Translations under genes and position numbers: made by a program
From: Treponema sp.
GTDB lineage: Bacteria > Spirochaetota > Spirochaetia > Treponematales > Treponemataceae
Direction of reading: 5' to 3'
DNA length: 62,829 bases
NCBI GenBank assembly: GCA_017446265.1
Contig: JAFSRD010000038.1
Location: 1-62,829 of the forward strand
The notes under the pieces: generated by a model
Seen by the model: only the letters and a program-made list of their open reading frames with translations
Databases searched by the model: none
What the model was told of the DNA's origin: nothing
In this document: in pieces, positions 28,555 through 37,261 of the stretch
How positions within the stretch are numbered: the first letter of the stretch is position 1
How the letters are laid out: each line of letters begins with the position of its first letter

Positions 28555-30378
28555 AAAATGACACGGGATATAGCGTTGTTTTTTTTCTCTGCTATTTTGC
28601 TTGTTTCATGCACGCGCGTGCCCGAAATGACTGACGAAGAAATAGACGACGCAATTGTCCGCGTAAACACAGATGCACTCATTTCTCGGACTACAGCAAA
28701 GCCGTGGACAGGAGGAAGCTACATTCCTGGAAGCGTTGGCGGCATCTGGATGGAAACGACGCTCAATGACCCGAAAACTTTTAATCAATATATAGGGGAG
28801 CGTGACGGCAACTCAAAGGCGCTCATCTCTCAAACAATAGATTACCTCTTTGACTACGATGCAACATTGCGCGAATGGACGCCGCGTTGTGCGTACTACG
28901 AAATAGAAACAGATGAAAATGCAGGTACGCTCACGTTGCACTGCACCTTGCGCGAAAATATGTTTTGGACGTACTGTGATTCCGATGAAAAAATTCCCGT
29001 TACGTCTGATGATGTGATTTTTTGGTACAATGAAATTGCAGGCGATGCGGCATTTCAAAGTTCTGGCTACTTCCAACAATTTTTGACAATGCAGGACGGC
29101 ACGGAGCGTCACATAGATATTGTTAAAATTGATGACAGGCGCTTTGACTTTGTGTTTCCGCGTATTGTTGCAGAGCCATTGCTTGCGGTAAACATGGACT
29201 TATGCCCGTCGTTCATTTATCGTCCGGCAAAAGAGCAGGGCGGAATAGAAGGCGTAAAAAAACTTTTCAACATATCTCATGATCCAAAAACGATTCCTTC
29301 AATGGGGCGTTGGTATATTGCGGAGTACACGCCTTCGCAGCGGATTGTCTTAAAGCGCAATCCGCACTATTGGAACACCGATGCAAACGGCGTAACGCAG
29401 CCGTATCCTGAACAGCAGATAATTCAAATTGTGGGCGACGAGAACACAAACTATCTGCTGTTCAAGCAAGGAAAGGTTGAAACATATACGCCGCACCCGG
29501 AAGAAGTTGATGACGTTATTGCACGCCAAAGCGACGGCTACACGGTGTTCAACGCGGCAGGCTCGCTTGGAGCGACGCTCTGGTCGTTCAATCAAAATCC
29601 AATCAACAACAGCAAGCCGTTTTACCATTGGTTTACGCAAAAAGAATTCCGTCAAGCGATGAGTTGTCTTTTAAATCGTGACAGGATTATTTTGCAGACA
29701 TATCGAGGGCTTGCTGAACCAAAATATTCTTTTTTCCCAGAAGCGAATCCGTATTACAATCCGGAGATTCTCCTGCAATATCGCTATGACATTGATCGTG
29801 CGAGCAAGCTGTTGGCAGCATGCGGCATGAATTTGCAAGATGGCGCATTGTATGACAGCAACGGAAATCGCGTCGAATATGATCTGTCGGTGCCTTCCAC
29901 AAGCACTATCGGGAATGACATTGCACAAATCATTGCGTACGAATGTGCAAAAGTGGGCGTAAAAGTGAATGTGCGTCAAGTTGATTTTCAAAAAATTGTA
30001 GAGTCTCTTACCGCGACATATGATTGGCAGTCTGTGATGATAGGATTGGGAACGGCGTTATTTCCGTCGCAAGGAAGCAATGTGTGGCCGTCATCAGGCA
30101 ATCTCCACTTGTGGCATCCACTTCAAGAAACGCCTGCAACAGAATGGGAGGCGCGCATAGATTATCTTTACAACGAAGGAAACTACACGATTGACAAAGA
30201 TGCGGCATTTAAAATCTGGAACGAGTATCAGCGCATTTTGCTTGAGCAGTGCCCTGTCATCTACTTGGTGCGCTCCCGCAGTTTTTTTGCAATCCGCAAC
30301 AAGTGGGATTTGCAAAACGTCTACTACGACAACTTGAATGGCGCAAAAACAGAATACGTATTTTTGCGGGAGCAGTAA
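28552..30378 (+). CDS. ABC transporter substrate-binding lipoprotein, peptide type (SBP_bac_5)
   Basis: 608 residues with lipobox LLVSC (Cys20). Family 5 solute-binding fold as in OppA/DppA: the segments LHCTLRENMFWTYCD, PVTSDDVIFWYNE and later RIVLKRNPHYWN with KEFRQAMSCLLNRD are typical. Anchored outside the inner membrane, it would deliver oligopeptides (or another small ligand; family 5 also binds nickel and sugars) to a permease. The permease gene follows after a terminator-like hairpin. No ATPase gene lies nearby. Confidence 0.92.
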   Translation: MKMTRDIALFFFSAILLVSCTRVPEMTDEEIDDAIVRVNTDALISRTTAKPWTGGSYIPGSVGGIWMETTLNDPKTFNQYIGERDGNSKALISQTIDYLFDYDATLREWTPRCAYYEIETDENAGTLTLHCTLRENMFWTYCDSDEKIPVTSDDVIFWYNEIAGDAAFQSSGYFQQFLTMQDGTERHIDIVKIDDRRFDFVFPRIVAEPLLAVNMDLCPSFIYRPAKEQGGIEGVKKLFNISHDPKTIPSMGRWYIAEYTPSQRIVLKRNPHYWNTDANGVTQPYPEQQIIQIVGDENTNYLLFKQGKVETYTPHPEEVDDVIARQSDGYTVFNAAGSLGATLWSFNQNPINNSKPFYHWFTQKEFRQAMSCLLNRDRIILQTYRGLAEPKYSFFPEANPYYNPEILLQYRYDIDRASKLLAACGMNLQDGALYDSNGNRVEYDLSVPSTSTIGNDIAQIIAYECAKVGVKVNVRQVDFQKIVESLTATYDWQSVMIGLGTALFPSQGSNVWPSSGNLHLWHPLQETPATEWEARIDYLYNEGNYTIDKDAAFKIWNEYQRILLEQCPVIYLVRSRSFFAIRNKWDLQNVYYDNLNGAKTEYVFLREQ

Positions 30379-30387
30379 AAAATGACT

Positions 30388-30416
30388 AAAGGCCATCTCT
30401 GGTTTAGTGGCTTTTT
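30388..30416 (+). terminator. Terminator-like hairpin between binding protein and permease
   Basis: AAAGGCCA (30388-30395) pairs with TGGCTTTT (30408-30415) with one G-T pair and a 12-nt loop, and the 3' arm runs into T. An alternative stem ACTAAA/TTTAGT overlaps it. Partial termination would give more binding protein than permease. Confidence 0.55.
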
Positions 30417-30457
30417 AAAATGTTGCAAACGCAATGCGACATGTTAGCGGAGATTAT

Positions 30458-31552
30458 ATGAAACATTTTTTTGAAAATGCTGTTGCAACAGTTTTTGCTC
30501 CGTGGAAACGATTCCGAGAAAAGAAGCCGCTCGCGTCGTACATACTGTCGCGCTTTCTCACGATGATAGTGCTGCTTTTTTTGCTCGGCCTTGTGATGTT
30601 CGCGCTCATGGCGCTTGCTCCCGGCGACATTGTTGACCGTATGATGACGCAGCAAATCATGCAGAGCGCATCGGGAACAGCTGGAGGAAGCGTGCGCACA
30701 GACACAGTGTTCTCAAACGAGCAGATGGCAGCGCTCCGTGCAGAATACGGGCTCGACCAGCCGTTTTTTGTACAATATTTTAAGTGGCTTTCCCGCGTTG
30801 TCGTTCATCGCGATTTAGGCGTTTCGCTTGTTTCTCGCGCACCGGTAAGTTTTTTAATAAAATCACGCTTGCTTAATTCTGTTATGCTGAACCTTTTGTC
30901 GCTCGTGTTCATTACGTTTTTTTCGTTTTTGCTCGGTGTATATTTTTCGAGCAAGGCGGGCACTCGTCTTGATGTTGCAGTGACATTTTTTGCGCTCTTT
31001 TTTCATGCATTTCCCGGAATTCTCCTTTTGATTTTGTTGCAGCTGTTTGCTTCTGTTACTGGCTTGTTTCCCGTTACGGCGTATCCTGACTTTCCGTTTT
31101 CGCTCTCGCCTGGCAAATTTACGTTTAGCTATCTGTATCATGTGTTCCTGCCGCTTTTTGCATCATTTCTCGGCGGCGTGGGCGGCACCATGCGTATGAT
31201 TCGTGCGACAATGCTCGACCAGATGGGCATGCCATACATCATGGCGCTGCGCTCGCGCGGCATCAGCGAAAAGCGTGTGTATTTGAATCATGCGTTTCGA
31301 AACACGCTCAATCCGTATATCACTGGAAGCGCGAACTTGCTTGCAAGCTTATTTTCAGGTTCGCTTGTGCTTGAAATTATTTTTGCGTATCCGGGAATCG
31401 GGCGGCTTATGTATGAAGCAGTGCTGCAGGAAGACATAAATCTTGTACTTGCTAATAGCATGTTCATTTCGTTTCTCGTGCTCGCGGGTATGGTAGCTTC
31501 CGACATTCTGCTTGCGCTTGTTGACCCGCGCATACGTTATGGAACGCAGTGA
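30458..31552 (+). CDS. ABC transporter permease, OppB/DppB type
   Basis: 364 residues with about six membrane helices. The ABC-permease EAA loop reads PYIMALRSRGISEKRVYLNHAFRN, contacting the ATPase. An N-terminal extension of about 25 charged residues precedes the first helix, and FVQYFKWLSRVVVHRDLGVS matches the OppB family. The ATG at 30458 has GGAG seven bases upstream; an upstream in-frame codon at 30434 has none. A second permease (OppC) and ATPases (OppD/F) are normally adjacent; here the next gene is thrA. Confidence 0.92.
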   Translation: MKHFFENAVATVFAPWKRFREKKPLASYILSRFLTMIVLLFLLGLVMFALMALAPGDIVDRMMTQQIMQSASGTAGGSVRTDTVFSNEQMAALRAEYGLDQPFFVQYFKWLSRVVVHRDLGVSLVSRAPVSFLIKSRLLNSVMLNLLSLVFITFFSFLLGVYFSSKAGTRLDVAVTFFALFFHAFPGILLLILLQLFASVTGLFPVTAYPDFPFSLSPGKFTFSYLYHVFLPLFASFLGGVGGTMRMIRATMLDQMGMPYIMALRSRGISEKRVYLNHAFRNTLNPYITGSANLLASLFSGSLVLEIIFAYPGIGRLMYEAVLQEDINLVLANSMFISFLVLAGMVASDILLALVDPRIRYGTQ

Positions 31553-31570
31553 GGTTGCTGTGCCGCTTAC

Positions 31571-31599
31571 TTGAGACGCGCTCCTCTTTTCGATATGAT
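31571..31599 (+). promoter_or_regulatory. thrA promoter
   Basis: -35 TTGAGA (31571-31576), 17-bp spacer, -10 TATGAT (31594-31599). The start near 31606 leaves a short leader holding GCGAGG before the ATG at 31619. Confidence 0.6.
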
Positions 31600-31618
31600 A
31601 GAGGGCGAGGTTTTTACT

Positions 31619-34114
31619 ATGGTCACAGTAAAGTTCGGCGGCACTTCAATGGAAAGCGCCGGGCGCATAATCGCTTCTGCCGACATCATCATATCGCGTG
31701 CTCAGCATGAACGCACGAGCGTTGTCGTTTCTGCTGTTGCAGGAGTTTCAAACAAACTTCAGGAAAGCATTGATGCGTGCGTAAAAGGCATGCATGTTGG
31801 TGCGTATGTCCAGAATATACGCACTGTTCACACAGACATATGCAGCGAATTGCAGTCGAAAATTGCTAGTTTTGATGCGGCTGCCGTACTCAAAAAACTT
31901 GAACCGACATTTGTTGAGTATGAAAAATTATTAACAGGATGCGTTTCGTTCGGCGAATGTCCTGACACCGTGCACTGCCGCATTATGGGCATGGGCGAGC
32001 TTTTGAGCGTGCCCATAATGGAAGCAGTTCTTGTGGCAAAAAAGCAGAGCGTCATCATGCTTGACTCGCGCAAATGCATCTTCACGACGGGAAATCAAAA
32101 AGAGGGTGACCCTGATTATATGCGGTGCGCAGAAGCGTTGCGTCAGTATCGTGACGGCGAAAATCAAACGCAGACGCGCATTTTGCTTTTCCCTGGTTTT
32201 GTGTGCTCGTGGTGCGGCGGCACGGGGCAGGATTATGTGATGGGGTTGCTCGGAAGAAACGGCTCCGATTTCTCTGCGGCAATCATAGGCGCGTCTCTCA
32301 GTGCATCAAAAGTTGAGTTCTGGACAGATGTTGACGGCATATTCACCGCTGACCCGCGTGTTGTCAAAGATGTTATTCTTGTTGACGACATGAGCTATGA
32401 AGAGGCAATGGAGCTTGCCTTTTTTGGCAGCAAAGTGCTCCATCCGAAAACGCTTGCACCGCTTGCCGCAAAAAATATTGAGGCGTGGAGCAAGAATAGC
32501 CACAAACCGAATCTGCGTGGCACGAGAATAGGTCGAGGTCCTTTTGAAACTGAAAAAAAAGTTGGAGTTGTGCGTGGCATCTCAAGCTTAAAAAATACCG
32601 CTATGATAAGCGTGAGCGGCACGAGCATGCGCGGTCGCACTGGCATGGCGAGCAGAATATTTGCGGCGGTCTCTCGCGCATCTATTTCAATTTTGTTAAT
32701 TACGCAGTCTTCTTCCGAATATACTATTTCGTTTTGCATACGCGACTGCGAGGCTGACAGAGCTGTTGACGCACTCAAGGCAGAGTTTGAACTTGAAATA
32801 AGCGAAGGTGTTGTCAATCCTATTGAAGTTCACAAAAACTGCGCAATCATTTCCATAGTCGGTGACAACATGATTGAAAAGCGCGGCGTTGCGTCTAAGT
32901 TTTTTTCTGCGCTCGCGTTGCAGGGCGTAAATATTCTTGCGATTGCGCAGGGGTCTTCCGAGCGATGCATTTCGTGCGTCATATTGGGAGAATACGGTGA
33001 TATTGCTGTGCGTGCTGTTCATCGGTTCTTTTTCAACACTGCGCAAACTATAGAAGTGTTTGCGTTTGGCGCGGGCACAATTGGTGGTGAGCTGCTCGAC
33101 CAAATTCACGAGCAACGCGAAAAGCTGCTTGCACAAAATATTGACATCCGCGTTTTGGCAATTTCTACCGTAAGCGGCATGACGCTCAATCCCGATGGCA
33201 TAGATTTGTCGTCATGGCGAGAGGCAATAAAAAATCCGCCATGCAAGTCAAGCGTTGATGAAATTATTAAATTTGTCAAGACTGCAAAGCCGCTCAATCC
33301 TGTATTTGTCGATTGTACCGCTTCATACGATTTGCCTGAACGCTATGTCGATTTATTTAAAGCGGGCATGTCTATCGTAACACCGAACAAGCGCGCAAAT
33401 TCCATGAAGCTTGATTACTATCATGAGTTGCGAAAGACGGCAAACCTCATGCACCGACGCTTCCTCTATGAAACAAATGTCGGCGCGGGACTTCCAATAA
33501 TCGACACGCTGCAAAATCTTTTTACGAGCGGCGACAAACTTACAGGCTTTACAGGAATCATGTCTGGTTCGCTCTCATATATTTTTGGAAAACTCGACGA
33601 AGATGTGCCGTTCAGCAAAGCGGTACGAGATGCAAAGGAACTTGGCTTTACAGAACCTGACCCGCGCGATGATTTGAACGGACTCGACGTTGCGCGGAAG
33701 GCGCTCATCATTGCCCGTGAAGCTGGCGTACAGATTGAGCTTGAAGACGTGATGATGCATAAAGTGTTTCCCGACTCATTTGATTTTTCCGGCACAATTG
33801 AAGAGTTTATGAAAAAGCTTCCGCTTGTTGACGACTATTTTGCAAAAAAAATTGCTGCACTCAAAAAAGAAAAAAAGGTGCTTCGCATGGGTGCGGAAAT
33901 CAGAGAGGGCACATGCCGTGTTGGCATGCTTGAAGTAGGAGCAGATGACCCGCTGTACAGCGTAAAAGGCGGCGAAAATGCGTTTGTGTTTCATACAGAG
34001 CGGTATCATCCTATTCCGCTTACTGTGCGTGGGTATGGAGCTGGAGCTGCCGTTACAGCAGCAGGCGTGTTTGGCGACATTCTGCGTACAGTGAGTTTCA
34101 ACGTTGAAAATTAA
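31619..34114 (+). CDS. thrA: Bifunctional aspartokinase I / homoserine dehydrogenase I
   Basis: Catalyses the first and third steps from aspartate to threonine/methionine. 831 residues. The aspartokinase domain starts at once with VKFGGTSM (about 4-11), and the WTDVDGIFTADPR block follows. Two ACT-like regulatory domains cover about 315-460. Homoserine dehydrogenase begins with the nucleotide loop FAFGAGTIGGELL (about 480) and ends with the catalytic region GLDVARKALIIAREAG. In-frame TTG (31571) and ATG (31595) lie within the promoter, so 31619 is chosen. Feedback inhibition by threonine is expected for the family. Start of an amino-acid operon with the next two genes. Confidence 0.95.
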   Translation: MVTVKFGGTSMESAGRIIASADIIISRAQHERTSVVVSAVAGVSNKLQESIDACVKGMHVGAYVQNIRTVHTDICSELQSKIASFDAAAVLKKLEPTFVEYEKLLTGCVSFGECPDTVHCRIMGMGELLSVPIMEAVLVAKKQSVIMLDSRKCIFTTGNQKEGDPDYMRCAEALRQYRDGENQTQTRILLFPGFVCSWCGGTGQDYVMGLLGRNGSDFSAAIIGASLSASKVEFWTDVDGIFTADPRVVKDVILVDDMSYEEAMELAFFGSKVLHPKTLAPLAAKNIEAWSKNSHKPNLRGTRIGRGPFETEKKVGVVRGISSLKNTAMISVSGTSMRGRTGMASRIFAAVSRASISILLITQSSSEYTISFCIRDCEADRAVDALKAEFELEISEGVVNPIEVHKNCAIISIVGDNMIEKRGVASKFFSALALQGVNILAIAQGSSERCISCVILGEYGDIAVRAVHRFFFNTAQTIEVFAFGAGTIGGELLDQIHEQREKLLAQNIDIRVLAISTVSGMTLNPDGIDLSSWREAIKNPPCKSSVDEIIKFVKTAKPLNPVFVDCTASYDLPERYVDLFKAGMSIVTPNKRANSMKLDYYHELRKTANLMHRRFLYETNVGAGLPIIDTLQNLFTSGDKLTGFTGIMSGSLSYIFGKLDEDVPFSKAVRDAKELGFTEPDPRDDLNGLDVARKALIIAREAGVQIELEDVMMHKVFPDSFDFSGTIEEFMKKLPLVDDYFAKKIAALKKEKKVLRMGAEIREGTCRVGMLEVGADDPLYSVKGGENAFVFHTERYHPIPLTVRGYGAGAAVTAAGVFGDILRTVSFNVEN

Positions 34115-34138
34115 TAATTGCCAATTTGAGAGTGTAGT

Positions 34139-36106
34139 ATGGTTATTGTATTGCAGCAGAACATTTCAGATGACGACAGAAAAAAAATTGCGGATTTTCT
34201 CGAAGAGCATAATTTTAAAACAAACGAAATTATTGGCGAGGAAGCGACTATCATTGCAGCTGTCGGGAAACTCAAAATAGACCCGCGTGAAGTGGCAATC
34301 CTTCAAGGAGTTGAGCGCGTCATTCCTATTTCAAAGCCGTATAAAATGGCAAGCCGTGAGTTTAAGCCTGAAAATTCAGTCATAGAGATTTTGTCAAAGC
34401 GCGGTCAATTAATCAGAATTGGAGGGCAGCGCATTGCAGCTATTGCAGGACCGTGCGCAGTTGAGTCGCGCGAACAGATGATGAGCGTTGCTCGCAGCGT
34501 ATACGAAAGCGGCGCTGTCATGTTGCGTGGCGGTGCGTATAAGCCGCGCACATCTCCGTATTCATTTCAAGGATTAGGTGAAGAAGGGCTGAAATTGTTA
34601 AAAGAGGCAGGTGATGCATGCGGTATGCCTGTAGTTACTGAAGTTGTTGCGTCAGAGTTCATTCCAACCATGGAGCGCTATGGAATTGATGTGTATCAAA
34701 TCGGTGCGCGCAACATGCAAAACTTTGAATTGTTGAAGCGGCTCGGCGCAGTTGGAAAGCCTGTTATTCTGAAGCGGGGTCTTTCTGCAACTATTGAAGA
34801 GTGGCTCATGTCTGCCGAATATTTGCTTTCATCGGGAACTGAAAACGTCATCTTGTGCGAGCGCGGCATACGCACATATGAAAAAGCGACACGCAACACG
34901 CTCGACTTGTCTGCAATACCTATTTTGCGTGGCATGACGCATCTTCCCATAATCGTTGACCCGAGTCACGCAATTGGCATTCGCGACAAAGTTGCTCCTA
35001 TGGGGCTTGCTGCAATCGCTTCAGGTGCTGATGGCATTATTGTGGAAGTGCACTGCAATCCTGAAAAAGCGCTTTCAGATGGCGCGCAGTCGCTGTATCC
35101 GTTGCAGTTTGAAAAACTCATGCGCGACATAGATGCACTCGCTCCTGTTGTTGGAAAGTCAGTTTCGCATGTGCGCAGCATAAAAAAATCAAATGCGGTT
35201 GAAGAAAAAAGTCAGACACATGAAGGAATCGTGTGCGCATTTTCCGGCAATCGCGGCGCATATGCGGAGCAGGCGATTGCACGTTTTTTTGATGCAGATG
35301 TTGGCACGCTTCCTGTACAGTCGTTCCGTGAGATTTTTCAACGCGTTGCAGATGGCAGCGCAGATTTTGGCATGGTGCCTATCGAAAACACGCTTGCAGG
35401 TTCAGTGTATGAAAACTACGACAACTTGACGCAGTTTGAAGATGTGAGCATTGTCGGCTCTGTGATGTTGCGCATTCAACATTCGCTGCTTGCAGTAAAA
35501 GGCGCGACGCTTGACTCGATAAAAACTGTGTATACGCATCCGCAGGCGTTGCATCAGTGCCAGTCATTTTTGTCGCGGCATCCTGAATGGCATAAAATTG
35601 AGTGCATCTCTACTGCAACAGCGGCAAGTGAAGTTGCAAAAATGCATTCAAAAGAAAACGCTGCAATTGCAAGCAGCGTAAATGCAGCGCATTATAACCT
35701 CGAAGTGATTTCAGACGCAATTGAAGACGATGCGGCAAATTACACTCGCTTCGTCATAATTTCTGCCAATCATTTTGTTGATTCTTCTGACATGGCATCA
35801 GCAGTGCATGCCATGTCAGGAGTAAAACCAAATGCTGCTTCGTTTGTGTTCAGCGTCAAAAACGAGCCTGGCGCTCTGTACAACTGCCTCGGCGTGTTTC
35901 AATCGTTTAAACTCAATCTGACGCGCCTTGAATCGCGCCCTATTGCAGGGCAACCATGGCGGTATAGATTTTATGCAGATGCCGAGCTTGCAGAGCAAAG
36001 TGAAAATGCGGCGGAATACGTGAACAGCGTTATGACGGCTCTCAAAGTACAAGCAGAAGACGTGCGCTTGCTCGGAATTTATGGTGAAAGTCATAAAAAC
36101 ATATAG
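34139..36106 (+). CDS. DAHP synthase - prephenate dehydratase fusion
   Basis: 655 residues joining the first step of the shikimate pathway to the phenylalanine branch. Residues 1-75 are the ferredoxin-like regulatory domain of type I-beta DAHP synthases. About 95-345 is the barrel with AGPCAVESREQM, RGGAYKPRTSPYSFQG and VDPSHAIG. After a linker, about 363-560 is prephenate dehydratase (FSGNRGAYAEQAI, GMVPIENTLAGSV, and the TRFVII motif). About 570-655 is its ACT domain with ESRPIAG, the phenylalanine-binding motif. I see no chorismate mutase domain. This pairing is unusual. It starts 24 bp after thrA and ends 8 bp before ilvN. Confidence 0.93.
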   Translation: MVIVLQQNISDDDRKKIADFLEEHNFKTNEIIGEEATIIAAVGKLKIDPREVAILQGVERVIPISKPYKMASREFKPENSVIEILSKRGQLIRIGGQRIAAIAGPCAVESREQMMSVARSVYESGAVMLRGGAYKPRTSPYSFQGLGEEGLKLLKEAGDACGMPVVTEVVASEFIPTMERYGIDVYQIGARNMQNFELLKRLGAVGKPVILKRGLSATIEEWLMSAEYLLSSGTENVILCERGIRTYEKATRNTLDLSAIPILRGMTHLPIIVDPSHAIGIRDKVAPMGLAAIASGADGIIVEVHCNPEKALSDGAQSLYPLQFEKLMRDIDALAPVVGKSVSHVRSIKKSNAVEEKSQTHEGIVCAFSGNRGAYAEQAIARFFDADVGTLPVQSFREIFQRVADGSADFGMVPIENTLAGSVYENYDNLTQFEDVSIVGSVMLRIQHSLLAVKGATLDSIKTVYTHPQALHQCQSFLSRHPEWHKIECISTATAASEVAKMHSKENAAIASSVNAAHYNLEVISDAIEDDAANYTRFVIISANHFVDSSDMASAVHAMSGVKPNAASFVFSVKNEPGALYNCLGVFQSFKLNLTRLESRPIAGQPWRYRFYADAELAEQSENAAEYVNSVMTALKVQAEDVRLLGIYGESHKNI

Positions 36107-36114
36107 GAGCTTAT

Positions 36115-36606
36115 GTGGAAAAATACGTCATATCAATTTTAGTTGAAAATCATGCGGGTGTTTTAAGCCGTGTTTCAGGATTGTTTTCTCGGCGCGGCTA
36201 CAACATAGATTCGCTTACTGTATGCGCAACTGAAAACCCAGAGCAATCGCGCATGACTATTGTGGTAAAAGGCGATGAATATATTTTGGAGCAGATTGAA
36301 AAGCAGCTTGCAAAACTCGTTGAAGTGATTGCAATTCAGCATTGCGACATTGCAAACACGTGTGAGCGGGAAATGGCGCTCATCAAAGTGAAAACTGCTG
36401 TAGAAAACAGAGCTGCAATAATAGGTATATGCGACATTTTCCGCGCCCATATTGTTGACGTGAGCGTCGGCTCTGTGATTGTGGAAGCGACTGGAAGCGA
36501 AGAAAAGATTGCAAGCCTCATTCGCCTGCTTGAACCGTTTGGCATTCTTGAATTTGCCAAGACTGGATTGAACGCGATGGAACGCGGCGAAAACGTGCTT
36601 GCATAA
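36115..36606 (+). CDS. ilvN: Acetolactate synthase small (regulatory) subunit
   Basis: 163 residues; valine-sensing regulatory partner of acetohydroxyacid synthase. The N-terminal ACT domain carries ILVENHAGVLSRVSGLFSRRGYNI, with the glycine/asparagine valine site, and a C-terminal ferredoxin-like half follows. GTG start with GGAG seven bases upstream. The catalytic subunit gene ilvB is not adjacent, so it must lie elsewhere if the pathway works. Confidence 0.94.
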   Translation: MEKYVISILVENHAGVLSRVSGLFSRRGYNIDSLTVCATENPEQSRMTIVVKGDEYILEQIEKQLAKLVEVIAIQHCDIANTCEREMALIKVKTAVENRAAIIGICDIFRAHIVDVSVGSVIVEATGSEEKIASLIRLLEPFGILEFAKTGLNAMERGENVLA

Positions 36607-36618
36607 TTTTATGCAGCG

Positions 36619-37215
36619 CTATGCATCAAGCAGGCATTTTACCCAGCGTGATTTTTTTACGCGCCATGTGCGCACATGGTGTGCATCTTCAACAATCTGT
36701 GCGCATGCCATTCTGAATACGGTGCAGGAAATTGGCAGTTCTGCTGTTGCAATGACATGCGCTGCATCAATTGCAGATGAGTATGCATCCGCGCCATGTG
36801 CAGTTTCATTGCGTGTTGCCTCTGCGCTTGCAGCATGCGCTGCAAAAATCTGCTCGTCATAGCTCTTTTGCCGCTGTACGCCTGCGGTGATCTTTCCGCT
36901 GATGATGTTTTTATTTTTCAGCTGCATGGTTGCTGGAAAAATGAGCTCAGCAGCGGCAATTTGCGGCGCACAGATTGTGAGCGCGCGTGGCACATTGTCG
37001 GAGCGAGTTTTGTCAGACAAAATATGCTCAAACATATTTTGCACCGTGTCAAAATCTGCAAACGTCATTTTGTCATCAAATGTAATCCAGAGTGGAAAAA
37101 CAGGATGCCAGAGGGCGGTACGCGTTCTATTTTGCTCGTTCAGCACCGCTAACATGCGCTTTTGTGCGCGCACGAGCATGAGCTGCGCCGATTTGTGTGG
37201 AATGACGACGAACAT
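36619..37215 (-). CDS. Hypothetical protein, 198 residues
   Basis: No family recognised. Soluble, slightly basic, with an aromatic-rich central part (TALWHPVFPLWITF) and an alanine-rich C-terminal half. Support for it being real: it fills the gap between two genes on the opposite strand, and its ATG at 37215 lies exactly 6 nt after a TATACT box (37222-37227 on the minus strand), the arrangement seen at many starts in this window, although the -35 is poor. Competing forward ORFs here are shorter and lack start signals. Confidence 0.6.
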   Translation of the reverse strand: MFVVIPHKSAQLMLVRAQKRMLAVLNEQNRTRTALWHPVFPLWITFDDKMTFADFDTVQNMFEHILSDKTRSDNVPRALTICAPQIAAAELIFPATMQLKNKNIISGKITAGVQRQKSYDEQIFAAHAASAEATRNETAHGADAYSSAIDAAHVIATAELPISCTVFRMACAQIVEDAHHVRTWRVKKSRWVKCLLDA

Positions 37216-37261
37216 GCGGAAAGTATAGCTATTTTTTCAAAAACAGTGTAGTATAGGAGCC

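Noticed and set aside
36599-37228. Plus-strand ORFs (87-118 codons) in the gap after ilvN
   Set aside because: Shorter than the minus-strand 198-residue frame, no ribosome-binding site or promoter; the minus frame has a -10 box 6 nt from its ATG.
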